Source: Topomyia yanbarensis
Taxonomy: Eukaryota > Arthropoda > Insecta > Diptera > Culicidae
NCBI RefSeq assembly: GCF_030247195.1
Contig: NC_080672.1
Location: forward strand, 82,706,113-82,770,112
Reading direction: 5' to 3'
DNA length: 64,000 nucleotides
Made by a program: the position numbers and the translations under genes. Of the stretch, positions 23,494-36,379 are shown piece after piece; the first letter of the stretch is position 1, and each line of letters opens with the position of its first letter. The notes under the pieces were generated by a model. It made no database searches. It was not told the origin of the DNA and saw only the letters and a list, made by a program, of their open reading frames with translations.

Positions 23494-24320
23494 ATTCTCA
23501 GTCGAACCTTATGCCGTTTGGGAGTCCATAAATAATTACAAACGTAGATTTGCATCCAAACCAGGTAAGAAGAATTGTGTTTCGTCATCTAGGTTCCCAT
23601 AACATCAACTGTTAGAAATACATGGAAAAAAGTTTCTTCAACTAATGTAACGTATTTTTTTCTTAGTTTGATATGATTCCTTTAAGGAACTCAAAGCTAA
23701 TGCGTAGTGCAAATCGACGTACCTTGATTTCATCATCATCCATAAACACATGAATCTAGGCTCAAACGCTGTTGTATTGGATATTGTGTTGCATTAAACT
23801 TCACAATAACACTTCCAGTCTCGTTTAAACTTCTGTGAAAGTTGGCAATACCACATAACGCCCACGATTTATCTTTTTCCGTAGGGATTATCGTCGTTAT
23901 TTCCTAACGCAACTGTTCCACTAAGCGCACATTTGGTCCAGTGCGAATTTTTTTAAAATCAGTTGGAATGGTAATACGTTATACTTGTGTGGTTTTCTGA
24001 TTTCACTATTCTGCTTGAGGAAAGAAACTGTACTGTTTGTGCAGTGGATAAGCAACAAAGCAGTAGGAATTGATTACTTGGTTTATTGATAGCTATACCA
24101 GAGTAATTTTTTGCTTATGGTCTAGGCGAAATTAGAAGAAAGACATATGAAAGAAAGACATATAAAAGGTTGCCAATAGAAGTAAATCTTTTAACATTTT
24201 ATGTTCTTCTGTTTTTACATTTCTTACAAATTGTAATTATTAATTGTGTTGTAGCAATGGCTTAACCGATTTTAATGAAACTAGTTTCAAATGAAAGGCC
24301 TAACGTGACAATTTGACACT
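23494..24320. other. No gene seen
   Basis: Mixed AT-rich sequence. 24245-24300 (GGCTTAACCGATTTTAATGA, CAAATGAAAGGCCTAAC) resembles text common in dispersed mosquito repeats. No termini identified. Confidence 0.35.
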
Positions 24321-24998
24321 AGCTAAAGAGTTGTCACCTTGGGAGTTATCCTACGATGGCAAAATTTTCCATCCAATTTCTGTATGCTGTCGATTACGAA
24401 ATATTCATGTCCTATTCCGTTCTTAGCGTTGAATAAATGTACTTACATCACTGAAAGGCTGATTTGATTCTACTAAATAATACACTCACTGCTGGCGAAG
24501 ACGTTCGTTGATCGAAGTAAAAGCATGCATAACTCACCTGTAAAGAAAAGACGAGAGAAATATGATTAGTTACACAATTCTTCAATTCCGATTAAAAGTA
24601 ATTCGAAGTAGGTGTAGCATATGCAATAAATGTAGTTGGGTTGGAACAAGCTGCATTGGTTATAGATTATTGATTACAAAAAATCTGATGAAAACCATAT
24701 TTATTGATGACACTTTTTTGAGGTTGAAACTTCCTTGTTTAGAGAAGAAACAAAAAAAGACAAAGCACATCTTTCACTAAATAAGCGTGGACCTCTCGTA
24801 ACGGTAGTTTATTCAACTTACGTTGCCTCATCCACCGGATAGTATTCGTAAGAAAAAAATGCTGCACGTGAACAACTTCAGGAAATCAAAGAACTGTGAT
24901 TCGACTTCGTTTCAACAGTATCTGGCACCGACCTGGCAACCACCTATGCATAAGATCTAACACGAAAACACTTATTATGTTCTAAAACAAACAACTGG
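24321..24998 (+). repeat. 0.7-kb repeat, copy A (next to satellite block 4)
   Basis: Matches 47011-47738 in the same orientation. Shared text includes GGCAAAATTTTCCATCC, AGCATGCATAACTCACCTGT, TTAGTTACACAATTCTTC and AAACAAACAACTGG at the right edge. The repeat stops where the 0.45-kb satellite begins, as it nearly does for copy B. Open frames in the two copies are not conserved, so it is treated as non-coding. Confidence 0.7.
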
Positions 24999-27365
24999 AT
25001 GACTGCGAAGGGCTCAAGCGTTCGTATGTTAACGTGTTTGTCGTGTATACTGACGTGTATGTGACTTCGCGTATATGAATTCAATTTTGTAACCGTGGGG
25101 CCACTCACATATCCGTTCTTGGATGGTCACGCGGACGTTATTGTGATATTTAGTTTTCGGTGTACGGTGTATGGTAAACATTGTGACAGGGAGTTACCCC
25201 ATATCACTAAAGTTTCCGGTTTTATCGCCATAGAACGTGTTTTCAAGTGGATATGAGAGCTTGCTTTTTTTAATTGGTCCAATTGAAGGCATGGACCTAG
25301 ATTGCTGGTACCGAGGATAGACTTTCGGAAGTGACCGATTCATGATCGCTCGAGCGCGGGAATTTGTAGGTTCACGCTTGAGTTCCCGGACATGTTACCA
25401 TGGAACGTGTTGTTTAGTTGATGTCCGTGTAATTTTTTGTTTGGCCACCTGAAGGCATTGGACCTATGCTACTAGGGTCGACGATAGCGACTTCCGTAAC
25501 CGGTTCATGCTCGCCCGAATACAACCGTTTGTATGTTCCCTCCTGAGGCCGCGTATGTGAATTTGTAAGTGCTAAAACGTTCACTTAGTCACCGTGGTGT
25601 TATCCTGTTTGCGAGATCGCCGTTGTAAGTGTGGGTGGATGATCGCGAAGGACTCGAGCGTTTGTATGTTAACGTTTTTGTCGCGTGTGCTAACGTGTAA
25701 CTTCGCGTGTATAAATTATTTTTTTTTATAACCGTGTGGCCATTCGCATGTTCCGAACGATCGCGCGCGGACCGCGAATCTGATACTTAATTTTTATTGT
25801 ATTTTTTGTTTGCACCAGTTTGATTTAAATTTTTCAAAAATGAGCGAACTGAAAGCATGGACCTAGATCGCTAGGACCAAATGTAGGGGCTTCCACATGT
25901 AACCGATTCAAGATCGCGTAGGAACAAACGTTGGTATCATCGCATTCATAAATTCGCAAGGGCTTACGTACTGATTTAATTACCGGAACGCTTTAGATAT
26001 GCGAGATCGTGACGTACACATGCTTAACCAGATTTGTGTTAGCGCGAAGGGTGCAAGTGTTTCTATGTAAACATGCTTGAACTCGTGGGCGTCTGTATGT
26101 CGTGTGTGCTAGCGTGTGTATAACTTAGCGTGTTTGGGCTCGTTTAACCGTGCGGCTATTTGCATAGTCGTGTGCGCTTATGAATGTTAGTGTACGGCTC
26201 AGAGATAGGAAGAAAGTGAGCTCGCTAATCTCCCTGAAATTCTCAGTTGCTGCTCATTAGAACTTGTTGTCTAGTGTAAATAAGTTCTGCATTTTGGAGA
26301 CGAACACAATTCATGATCGCGCGAGAGCGGGCGTTTATATGTTGATACTTCGTCGCTGTTGTGCTATCTTGTGACAAGCGCCATTTAGCACATTTCGAGA
26401 AAAACTATTTTAAAGTTTGAGATAGAATATCTTGAAACTTATAAATAGTATAAACAATTCAAAGAAGATAATTCATGCTTCTATCTATTCTCTCAAATAT
26501 TACGAAAATCGATTGACTATGTTGCGAGTTTTTACTATAAATGTAAACAAAAGTCGCACTCACACGTGTCATAGGTGTGTATTGATGACAAACTTTGTAT
26601 GGCCTGCCATAATCGAGCATGGAAAATTCGCCATAGAAAAAAATCATCAATCATCAAATTTTATTCATATCTTTGGCTTCATTCGGTCTAGAAACAATCG
26701 GTGAGAATCATTTTGAAGGAAATGAGTCAGGGAATCGAGAAAAAATAGTTATTTTTGATTACAGTGTTGCCAAATTTGCTATATTTCCTGTTTAAAACTT
26801 AAACTGCATTTTTCTCGCAATTCGTGTATTTTTGGTTTTAAAATGATGGTCATTGTGTTTCTCTGATCGTTATACACATAAAAACATCTCATGCATCAAG
26901 ATTACTTGAGCCAATCCCAGGAAACAGTCATTTGAAGCAAAAAATTAACAATTTCTCGGCACGTTTCTCGCTACATCTCAGTAACCAAGCGGAATGTGAA
27001 AATTCTGAAAACGCCACTTTGTAGATTTAGATGTAGATAGTGCTGTGGCATATCTAACTCAGTTTACCCCAAAATGGCGTTTGTCATAAGATAGCACAAC
27101 AGCGACGACTTGAGTCTGGGGTTATAAATTAGTGAGTGCTAACAGTACTGAATCGCCCGGACGTTTCCATGACTGGGAGATATGCGAGAATGATCACGTT
27201 TGCGACCGGATTTGTATTATCGCGAAAAGATCGAGCGTTTGTATCTATTATGCGTGCATTTTTTATCACGTGGGCGCTTGTAGGACGCGTATGCTAGCGC
27301 TTTTAAAATTTCGCGTGGACTAATGCGTTTCTATAACCGTATTGTCATTTGCATATTACCGTGTG
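24999..27365 (+). repeat. Decayed ~0.45-kb satellite, block 4
   Basis: Several units with landmarks GAAGGGCTCAAGCG (25008), GAAGGACTCGAGCG (25647) and GCGAAGGGTGCAAG (26041), plus CCATTCGCAT-type motifs. Spacing is irregular because of a partial internal duplication near 25380-25440 and a 757-bp insertion at 26351-27107. The array resumes at about 27120. Same orientation as all other blocks. Confidence 0.72.
26351..27107. mobile_element. DNA-transposon derivative with ~36-bp inverted ends
   Basis: The left end CGTCGCTGTTGTGCTATCTT and right end AAGATAGCACAACAGCGACG are inverse copies, extended by GACAAGCGCCATTT and AAATGGCGTTTGTC. ACTT on both sides could be a 4-bp duplication. The interior shares loose similarity of layout with the palindrome at 22005-22875 (AGTGTTGCCAA words). 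No coding sequence. Confidence 0.7.
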
Positions 27366-28207
27366 CTCACAGAGAAGAAAAAAAACAACTAAAACGAACA
27401 CATTTAATGGACGCAGATCAACTAAGAATAATTGTAATGAAAAGTGAGAAAGGTAAAAACATATTCCATATGACATTGGTATTCCTAACATTATACTAAA
27501 ATAAATTCTTGGCCAGAATTTAGTTTAGTGCACGGCGTGATTTGAGAATTGGTAATACCTTCTATTTCGCATTTAAAGTTCTAAAAGGTTTGGTCACTCA
27601 CATTCTCCCGACGCGACCGCTGTTCAAAATATCTGTATTCCGGCATGCTGTTTATATTGAACTAAATGCTGGTACGCGGGGATAGATTGTGCAAACGCAT
27701 ATCAGTCTTATCTTCGTCCATAGGCACAGGTATTCCTTGGAATCTAATATTGTCATGTTCAACGACGTGTTAGATATTGGTATCCATTACAAAACTTGCT
27801 GCCATGTTCTACGTTTTGAACGTTACCAGTACAGCATTACGTGTGTGGTGGAATTGTATGACGGCGGCTTGCATTGTACCTTCAGTGAATGTTCCACTTA
27901 CCGAGCACTAGGGCATATAAGGCAAAATTTAACACAGACGACGAATGGTATTGAACCGAAGATTGTTCACATTTTGCTGATGAACTGTACTCATACGACT
28001 GTTACCGCAATATTGAACGTAGATGTGATTTATTGTTCACATTGGCTTAGAGCGGCTGTAGCTTTTTGATAACTTAGCTTGCTTATAGCAAGGGCAAAGC
28101 AGATGTAGCCAGAAAACTGTGAGAAAAAACAATTTGTTCTAATGCAACCCTGCATGGTTAACAAGTAGCACGTTTTTAGCTTCTGATTTGATCGAGATGA
28201 GAAGGTA
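27366..28207. other. No gene recognised
   Basis: A plus-strand frame of 126 codons (27689-28069) stands out only by length. It has many Cys and His but no arrangement I recognise, no initiation context and no neighbour support. I leave it uncalled. Confidence 0.35.
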
Positions 28208-28221
28208 GACTACGTATTATC

Positions 28222-28659
28222 TTTTTTACATTTTAACGACAGTCAATTAGCTAGAGATTACTGGGTAGGGAAAGTTATGAAAATTAGAGCCATAGTGCTC
28301 AAGTGAGAGCAAGGATGTGAAGTAAACAGATCGGAAAACTAGAGGTGGGCGAGGGTCATTAGAACAGGTTTAATATCGTACGGCCTTAATCTTTGTCTTC
28401 TGCTAATGAGGTCGAGTGCAGCTACAGCTCGACCCTCATTAGCAGAAGACAAAGACTAAGCCCGTACGATATTAAGCCTGTTCTAATGACCCTGCCACTT
28501 CTAGTTTTCCGATCTGTTTACTTCACATCCTTGCTCTTACTTGAATACTATGGGTCTAATTTTCATAACTTTCACTACCCAGTAATCTCTAGCTAATTGA
28601 ATGTCGTTAAAATGTAAAAAAAATGTGACTAACACAGTCGAAATAAAAAAGGAAAAAAG
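28222..28659. mobile_element. Palindromic insertion with 14-bp target duplication
   Basis: Flanked by the exact 14-mer GACTACGTATTATC (28208-28221 and 28660-28673). The insert begins with a T-run (TTTTTTACATTTTAACGAC) and ends A-rich (AAATAAAAAAGGAAAAAAG). Its two halves are near-perfect inverse copies over about 190 bp, for example TTCTGCTAATGAGG against CCTCATTAGCAGAA, with a loop of about 10 bp near 28414-28423. Long duplications of this kind and an A-rich end are typical of LINE-type retroposition, while the fold-back form is typical of MITEs. The element combines both. Confidence 0.75.
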
Positions 28660-28834
28660 GACTACGTATTATCAGTTGAAGTTGAGCCTACATCGGGCTC
28701 CACAAGCAACTGTGATTCAAGCGGACCTAGTTCCTGTATCAAGCACTAATAAGATCGATTGTTTTCTACGGGTATAATATGTGAAAAAGGCTTAAAGAGA
28801 ACTTGTGAACACTCGAAGTTTTAAAGCGACGGTG

Positions 28835-29213
28835 TTAAGAGCAATCGCTGGCGAAACCAGTGTTCATAAGATGGTTAAATCTGGATGAATATGGTTGTAA
28901 TGTCTATCTGAAACCCGTAAACTTATTGAGTAAAGCAACTAAAAGAAAAAAAAACGCAAGTGTCAATTTTTATCTCACTTTGACACAACCATGCGTATTT
29001 TATTCGCATAACCGATTCCCAGTACTCTTCCTCAAAAAATACTGATTCAAAAACGGCAGCTCTTTTTACACCGATCATGCGGCCGAATGCAGGTTGTCCA
29101 AATGCTATTTAGTCGGCAACCATTTGGTCGAAAAGGTCAACTGACTGAATGGGTCGTTTGGACGAACAAGTCAAAGCGAACAACCGAAAACTTTCTTCGA
29201 TGTATGCCATTCG
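28835..29213 (+). repeat. ~0.38-kb direct repeat, copy 1
   Basis: Matches 30353-30738 in the same orientation. Shared runs include CATAAGATGGTTAAATCTGG, CACCGATCATGCGGCCGAAT and AACAAGTCAAAGCGAACAAC. A partly open frame across it differs in stops between the two copies. It is either a duplicated segment or two copies of a dispersed element. Confidence 0.7.
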
Positions 29214-29443
29214 AAGAATTGCAATAGATATAAATATGAATATGATCTAATTTGTATCGCATGTGTGAAATAAATCTTGGTGCTGTTTAATTGTTACTTA
29301 CAGGCTTTATGGGGGGAGTCTGGTGCAAAGTGCTCAAACCGAAAGTTATTTTGCTCTACGAAGGCAACAATGGATCTTTTGCGCAATGTTAAAATTTATT
29401 TATACATTCATTGGGCACGAAAGAAAAAATATTTTCCGTTACG

Positions 29444-29612
29444 GGGGAGTGGGCGTAGCGTATTGGTAAATCGATTGCCTTGTACGCAGCGCACCTGGGT
29501 TCGAGTCCCGACCCCGCACATAGGGTTAGAAATTTTTCCTAAGAGATTTTTCTAACCCGAAGAGACGAATGACCTTAAGGTTAAAACCTCTATAATTGAA
29601 ATAAAAAAAAAA
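29444..29612 (+). mobile_element. tRNA-derived SINE (Feilai-like), full-length copy
   Basis: The head GGGGAGTGGGCGTAGCG leads to a perfect pol III B box, GGTTCGAGTCC (29498-29508). Then comes a tRNA-unrelated body (TCTAACCCGAAGAGACGAAT) and a tail of CCTCTATAATTGAAAT plus A10. The 10-bp duplication TTCCGTTACG flanks it (29434-29443, 29613-29622). The body matches my memory of the Aedes aegypti SINE Feilai. Transcription would be by RNA polymerase III and mobilisation by a partner LINE. Confidence 0.87.
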
Positions 29613-29622
29613 TTCCGTTACG

Positions 29623-30352
29623 CAGAACCACTCATACGAGCGTTCCAAGAGTAGACGTCCAACCATTTCCACGTCGAGCACGATAACTCTTGATGAAATT
29701 GTCCGAAACAGGAAATTCAGTAAGATTTGTAATGCTTAGACTTGTAGTTTCTCGATGAATCAAAAAAATAGAAAAAAAATCGAGTTTCGGAAAATGAGTT
29801 CATGAAAACCGAAAAATCTCATATTTTACGGTAAAATTCGCTCAGTTTTTTTCAAAATAAATTGGAGAATTTTTTTTCAATCAGTTTTCTGCGGTTCATC
29901 GACAGGCCACACATATTGTGCATTCTTATAAAAAATCAAGTCAATTCGTTGATTAGTTTTTGAGTTATCTTGATCGCCAATTTGCAAAACGCGGCTTCGA
30001 AAAAAACTCTATTAAAGGGTTTCCCACATCAAATTACATCACAGCAAAAACGCACTAGAATATAACCCATTAGGTATTTTCTTTTGTAAATTTGAGTAGA
30101 AGTAGTTTAGAGTGTATTGTTTACACTGTATTTTTATCGCTGTCGGTTTTTTCGAAAATTGTTACCAATAGATTGAAATCTGCGTTTGTTATAGCAAATC
30201 CGCGCGAGGAATGCAAGGCTCTTTAAAACAAAAGAAGTTCAGCGTGGCCACCGAGATTGCGAGAGACTGCTCTAGATGTGTAATACTAACAGTTAGGCAG
30301 TGGTGTAGTGTACAAAAAAGTCATTTTTTGTCCACTACACTAAACGCCCCGT
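29623..30352. other. AT-rich sequence, no gene
   Basis: Poly-A/T-rich text. A small hairpin GTGTAGTGTACAAAAAA / TTTTTTGTCCACTACAC lies near 30303-30342. Confidence 0.4.
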
Positions 30353-30738
30353 TTAAGAGCCATCGCAGACGAAACCTGTATTCATAAGATGGTTAAATCT
30401 GGATGAACATGGATGTAATGTCTATTTCAAACCGCGTGAGCTTATTGAGTAAAGCAACTAAAACAAGAAAACGCAAAAGTGACAATTCTTACCTCACTTT
30501 GGCACAACCATGCGTAGTATACCCGCATAACCGACTCACAGTAATTTTCCTGGTTTGTCGAAAAACACTCATACAAAAACGGAAACTCATTTACACCGAT
30601 CATGCGGCCGAATGCAGGTTGCTCGAATGCTATTTTGTTGGCAGCTGATTTGGTCGAAAGTGTTAATTGACTGAATGGGTCGTTTGGCCGAACAAGTCAA
30701 AGCGAACAACCGAAAGCGTTCTTCGATGCCATTCCATT
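30353..30738 (+). repeat. ~0.38-kb direct repeat, copy 2
   Basis: Second copy of 28835-29213, about 1.5 kb downstream, diverged with small indels. No SINE is present in it. Confidence 0.7.
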
Positions 30739-32855
30739 CTTTGGACACGATAATTTTAGGATAATTTTTTAACCAAATTTTCTCTGTCTCCCAGCCTAGT
30801 TTTTTTAATAGGAACTTAGCAATCCATTCTACATCCTATGGAACAGTATTTTGTTTATAATTACATATTTCCTTGTTTACATCATGAGCTGCTATTTATA
30901 GGTCATAGAATTATCATTATCTTTACAGATAATTTACTTGGAAACATGACACGGTAGCAACATTCCGTCTTTGCGGTTTTGGTTGGGTGATTTGTGGATA
31001 ATATTTGTTGACTGCGCAACTAGTAGGATGAATGTGCCCGATTTTGAAATTTTATTGAAATGCAATTCGGTGGAAGCTAATCGAATACAAAATGTTATTA
31101 GAGGACCAATTTGTAAACAAACAAACTTAAAACTTTGGAACCAATTACAAAATGTATTCAGATAACGCCTTCAAGCTACGAATGTCTGGGTCACCCCGCA
31201 GTTGTGATTTAATTAGCGAAACGAGTCTCAACGATAAACAGACAGACAGACAATCAAATTGTCGGGTGGTGCTGGTCAGACTCCCCAGAACAGCCCGCCC
31301 CCCACCACTATAGTAGCTTGCTTACTCACACCACAGCGTGCAGCGCTCCGAACTGCTAGCACCACCACCACCACCGTTACATCGTACCGAGAGGGAAGTA
31401 ACATAAAAAAAATTCAACTCGTCTACCCAAATTGTCGAATGATGTCTGAGGAAATAGATAATGAAAGAACACGATTCCCGCCCCGCACGATCCCTTGGAC
31501 ACTAACTGACCACCCGCTCTCTCCAATCTAACTAACGGCATGCAGTCCTATCCTCAGCAGTTTAGGAACGGGTCAGTCAAATTTGAAAAATAAAGAAGAA
31601 AACAATTGTTGACAAGAAGAGATACCTATTCTTTGAGAGCGCCTGGGTGCCAGTGTGAGTGTGTTTATCTGGATGGTGCCACGGCGGCACCGTTCGGCTA
31701 TAGTTAGGATGTAGCCGGTGTCGCGCGGCACTGCCAAGTGCCGCAACAAACGACCTTGAAATTTGAAAAAAAAAACTAGCACATTATCGTTTCGGCAGTT
31801 TTCATCGCTACAGGGCGGTCTCACACAGCTAAATTTTGTGCCTACCGCTTTAACAACTATGCGCGGACGAGTGTGTGACTGTGATAAATATCGTGATCGT
31901 TGAATCTAACCGGCATGTTTTCTTTTATTAGATAGAGCATCGACGAAGAGTGAGTTATTGTTTTCCAAATTGGCAGGAAGTTCTTCACGCGCCGTTCTAT
32001 CATTAGCAACATCTTGTTTGATGGAATGGAATGTTTTGATTACCAATTTAAACTAATTGTTCAGGGACTTTGAAAATGCGGGCCCTTGACTGAAGAATGA
32101 TGCTTTGTAAAAAGTCAAGGACAATATAAACTAATTACGTCAATTACTGCACCTGTTGTCAGTGGGAGCTGGGATTCCCATCGTGGTTTATTTACACTAG
32201 AACGTTGACGTTTATTTTTATTTTTATTTTGCTTCGTGGTGGTCACCACGTCAAACCGGTTCTATACGAATGGACACGCTCTGAAACTAATAGTCAAAGA
32301 CAACCACTGTCAACAGCCATCTCCGAACGAACTGTTACATATTAATTTATGTGTAGTTTAATTTATGGGGCTAGTGTGAAAGTGCACTTCACCGGTTTCC
32401 TTAGGGCATAACGTACCGTGACTCAGTTTATTTACTGATTCGAAAAAGTCATAAAACCGAACTTCGTTTCGTGCGTAATTGGAAGGGTCGATGGTGGTGG
32501 TGGGGAAGTGCAATAAAACCTAGCAAACAACAGGTTGATTTGGGTTCTTTTCTTTAATTCAAGTACCTAACGTGCATCGAGATTTGCTGGCTGTTGTAGA
32601 TTCGATCGGATGAGGTTCTTGCTCCCGGTCTACAGTTGGTGGCGACGCACAGTGGTCCAGAACTGTTAAAAGGTGGTCAAAAGTAATTATCTCAAGATAT
32701 TTTGCATTGCAACCGTGAGGTGCCTTCGGAAATGTTTGCAGATAAGAAAAGCCCCTACTAATCACATCGCAATATCAATGGTTGATTCACCTAGTAGTAG
32801 GATGTGAAGACACTGTCTTAAGCTTCATTTTATTGAAATTGGAGGAGCATAATTA
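30739..32855. other. Mostly unique, no gene supported
   Basis: 30739-31180 is AT-rich. 31180-32000 is less repetitive with a CAC run near 31360. A frame of 83-90 codons on each strand has no recognisable feature. 32000-32855 is mixed with T-rich runs (32210-32230). Confidence 0.4.
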
Positions 32856-33040
32856 ATTTTTTTAGTGTTCCAACTGGAGCTATAAAACTGGATTCTCGGA
32901 AGGGCTCCCTGTCAGAATAACTCACTATAATGGCAGACAAGACGGGAAATGTCACCCACTAAAATATTGCTTAAGGTCGATAGCTGTGGTTCGTCATTCT
33001 GATTGTGGTATTGAACGTACGGTTCAGATGTTTGCGTCGC
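32856..33040 (+). repeat. Decayed ~0.45-kb satellite, block 5 (fragment)
   Basis: Contains the unit left edge (CTGTCAGAATAACTCACTAT, GACGGGAAATGTCACCC) and later GAACGTACGGTTCAGATG, both found in blocks 2 and 3. The rest of the unit is missing. Confidence 0.55.
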
Positions 33041-35183
33041 ACTATGGGGTAACTAGGCCGAAAATCTGGACAAAATTATTTTCTGCTGTTCTATATATTA
33101 TTTTGCAATTATATATACTGAGAAGCTTAAATATTTGATCTTGTGCACATTTTTCATAAAAAATCTACCTAACAGTGTGAAATTTGTTTTCTTCTAATAT
33201 TTCTTCAAAAACTCAATCTAATCTAATCTAATGAAAACATTGTAAATAGTGGCTATAGTAACATTCGAAGGACGATTTCCTAATAAATATAATTTTCTAG
33301 ATTATATTTGTTCATTGGAGACAATACATAAATTACCTTGTTTTTTTGATGATCATTCCAAAACTTGTTATGTTATTTTTCTCAAAACAAAAAGTCATAT
33401 TTTTAAAGAAGACGATATTTAACTGATTACTACAGAAACTGCTGCTTTGTATGCATGCATTCAATATTAGAGTCACAATAATGCTGTTCGTCATTGTGTG
33501 TGTATGTTTTGTTCAAAGATTGAGGTGTGGATGTAAATGCGGTCATGCGAGGTGTGGATGTAAATGCGGCCAAAGAAAATATTTGTGTCGACATAGATGA
33601 AAAATTATTCTCCTAGTCTCATTCTCTTGGTAAATAGTAAATTCAAGAAAAAAAACACTTTCAGTTTATCAACTATGAACAAAAGCAATAACAACTTTTT
33701 TCGGAAGTGCTATTGTATACTGAAGAAAAGTGTGTAACGTAACATTCCTCGATGACTCTTTGTTCCTCATCAACAAGATCTACTGCTGGTTTGAAAAGGT
33801 GAGGAGGGAGAGAGGTGAGGGTTTGTCATCGAAAATTTATTATTAACTATTATAAACGGTAAACAATTTACGAAACTGATAAGAAATCTCAGCAGGCGAT
33901 TCAGTTAAATAAGACTTATAGTTGCTTATAATGTTTGGTAAAAAGCACCAAAATTATGTAAAAACTACAATTTTCAAATTGTTCTTAAACCAACGGTCGG
34001 ACGCGGTCGGATGAGTATCTATCTGCGATGGACTGGCAATAGCCGATAGTTTCGAATGCTTTCAACCTTTTATCTTAATTTGACTTAATTTGAAAACTTT
34101 TTCAATTGCGAAATAGTACTAAAATCACATTTTCGTAAGCGAAAGTTCCTGTCTAGCTAAAAATTGAGGACATATACCAAAAAGAGGGCAGCCCAATATG
34201 ATGAATTTTTTCTGGGAATACCAGAACTAGAAAATTCAGCGAAAACCAGAAACACTTATGGCCGATTTTATCCAACTTGGGACCACGGTATGGCATAGAA
34301 GTTCGTTCTCGACACCGATACTATTTATGTGGGCATAAGAATGCAGTACTGTGGACCAATTTGCTCCGGTTCTCTTTTGAGGCGATATTTCTGTTACAGT
34401 GAATTCACAGTGATCCCAATTATCATTTATATTAAACTGACGTTAGTGGGGATCGGAAATATTTTTGGACCGAAGATGAAAATGAAAAATAAATAATAAG
34501 AAATGGCACATTTCCTAAATTTAATGTTGAAGATGGTGTCGAAATGAAGAATTTCACCATTATAGCAATAAGTATTAGCTCCTTTGAAATTGTTCAAAAG
34601 TTGGGACGATTTCACGGATTATAATCTTGTTAACGTTCATACATTAAATTTATTTTTGTTCTAAATATTTAAGCGATTTGCTTTGACGATGGACAACATC
34701 AAATATATAGTTTCGTTCTCACAGAATAAAATTGTGCTGTATGAGATTTTTCTATTAATTTAAATATTGGGTAGCGATGCTCTGATTTTACTAAAATCTG
34801 GAAATTTCCGTTGTAATTGCTCGGCGGAAGATTTAGTTTAAAATTTTGAACACCTCAAAAATCGATATTTTGTAAACATGGTTTTCTTATTGGAATATTT
34901 TAGGTCTCACCAAAATACACTTTTCTTATTTTTTTTTACTTTTGATTTCAGTTGTGCGGTTCGCCTTTGAGAGTGTTCACCGCATACCTCTGCAAAAAAC
35001 GTGCTTCCGGAGAGGGTCCATAACTACGATAATTTCGATATTTTTTGCAATTAAACTTTCTTAGATAAAACTACCAAGTTTCGCTTTTTCAAATAAAATT
35101 TGCATGGAGCTTTTAGAAAAATCACGAACAAAGCTTACTTTTGTCAATTAACTTTGTATATAACCCCTTTAGAACTTTCATTA
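33041..35183. other. AT-rich sequence, no gene
   Basis: Long AT-rich stretch. It contains ATCTAATCTAATCTAATG (about 33215) and a 27-bp tandem duplication starting GAGGTGTGGATGTAAATGC (33522 and 33549). Nothing else recognised. Confidence 0.4.
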
Positions 35184-36379
35184 CAGATTCACAAACGCAT
35201 TTTCTGTTTGATCCCAAGAAAACGTGACAATTGCCTTGAGGGATGATGATTAACACCATTTTGGAATTCAAGTTGTCGGTATCTATTTACGAAATACAGA
35301 AAATGAACATCAATATAGATGTTGCTTGAAAGCGGGTGGTCGGTAGATGACGGAAATTGATGATGCACGCCGTTTTGAAATCCAAGATAGCGGCTTCCGG
35401 TTACCGTGGAACCGTGGAGCTACCATTAACATTAGCGTCATTTGAAAGGAAATGGTCACTAGATGACGGAAATTAATGACGGACGCCAGTTTGAAATCCG
35501 AGATGGCGGTTACCTCAAAATCATCGGCAATATGAATGTCGTTTAAAAGAAGGTGGTCAGTAGATAATGCAAAATGGTAATTGACTTCCATTGGAAATCC
35601 ACTGCTTTCGGTTCCTCTAAAATACTGCAAACCATTATCAATATGGATATCATTTGAAAGGGGCCGTTATGAAATAACAGTAATTAATTATTGACGATTT
35701 TGCAATCTAAAATGGCGACTTCGGTCATCACGAAACTCTGAATATCAATATATGTGCCGTTATAATGGATATAATTAGAAGATGACGGGAGCTCGTGATA
35801 TCCGCAAAATACTGTGCAAATACATAACGAAAATCGATACTGGAAGCTATTTTGAAACCCAAGTTGGCCTCTTCTGGTCACAACAAAACAGTGAAAATCA
35901 TAATCAATATGGGTGTCGCTTGAAAGTAGATAACGAAAATTGATGATTGGCGTCATTCTGAAATCGAAGATTCCGGTTTCCGGTGACCACAGCACCACGA
36001 GTATCATCATCAATATGGATGTTATTTGAAAGAGGCTGTTAGTAAATGACGGCAATTGACGATTATTATATTATAGATATTATACTGAAATTTTTACGTT
36101 TTGTACGCAAGGAATACACACCTATTTATTGCCTGCGCAATGGTGAAACGAAGACGCTTTGCCTGAAGAACTATTATTTTATTTAGAAACGTCGGGGATA
36201 TCAAGTGTTTTCTATGCCGCCCCATTGACTCCCCATTCGAGGTTCACAACCACATTTTCTGTATGATCCCTACAAATCGCAGCAACTGCCTTGTGCATTG
36301 ATAATTAATTCTCGGTTTTTATTTACCCTAAAAAATCATTATCAATGTGGGTGTCTTTTAAAAAGCGGTCATCGGTAGC
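35184..36379 (+). repeat. 116-120 bp satellite, block D
   Basis: Units with cores such as ACGCCGTTTTGAAATCC and ACGCCAGTTTGAAATCC (for example 35367 and 35483, 116 bp apart) and spacers ATCAATATGGATGTCATTTG. A larger repeat lies on top: TTCACAAACGCATTTTCTGT (about 35190) and TTCACAACCACATTTTCTGT (about 36243) start equivalent segments about 1.05 kb apart. The array is cut at 36380 by hAT-like copy 2 and resumes at 37610. Confidence 0.7.

Noticed and set aside
23270..23602. 110-codon open frame
   Set aside because: It spans a palindromic MITE whose symmetry explains most of the open frame.
27689..28069. 126-codon plus-strand frame rich in Cys and His
   Set aside because: No zinc-finger spacing, family resemblance or supporting context; length alone is not enough.
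29444..29540. Possible tRNA gene because of a perfect B box
   Set aside because: The sequence continues into a SINE body with an A-tail and target duplication, and no cloverleaf with acceptor stem fits.
28835..30738. LTR retrotransposon with 0.38-kb LTRs
   Set aside because: No TG...CA termini, primer-binding site, polypurine tract or coding interior.
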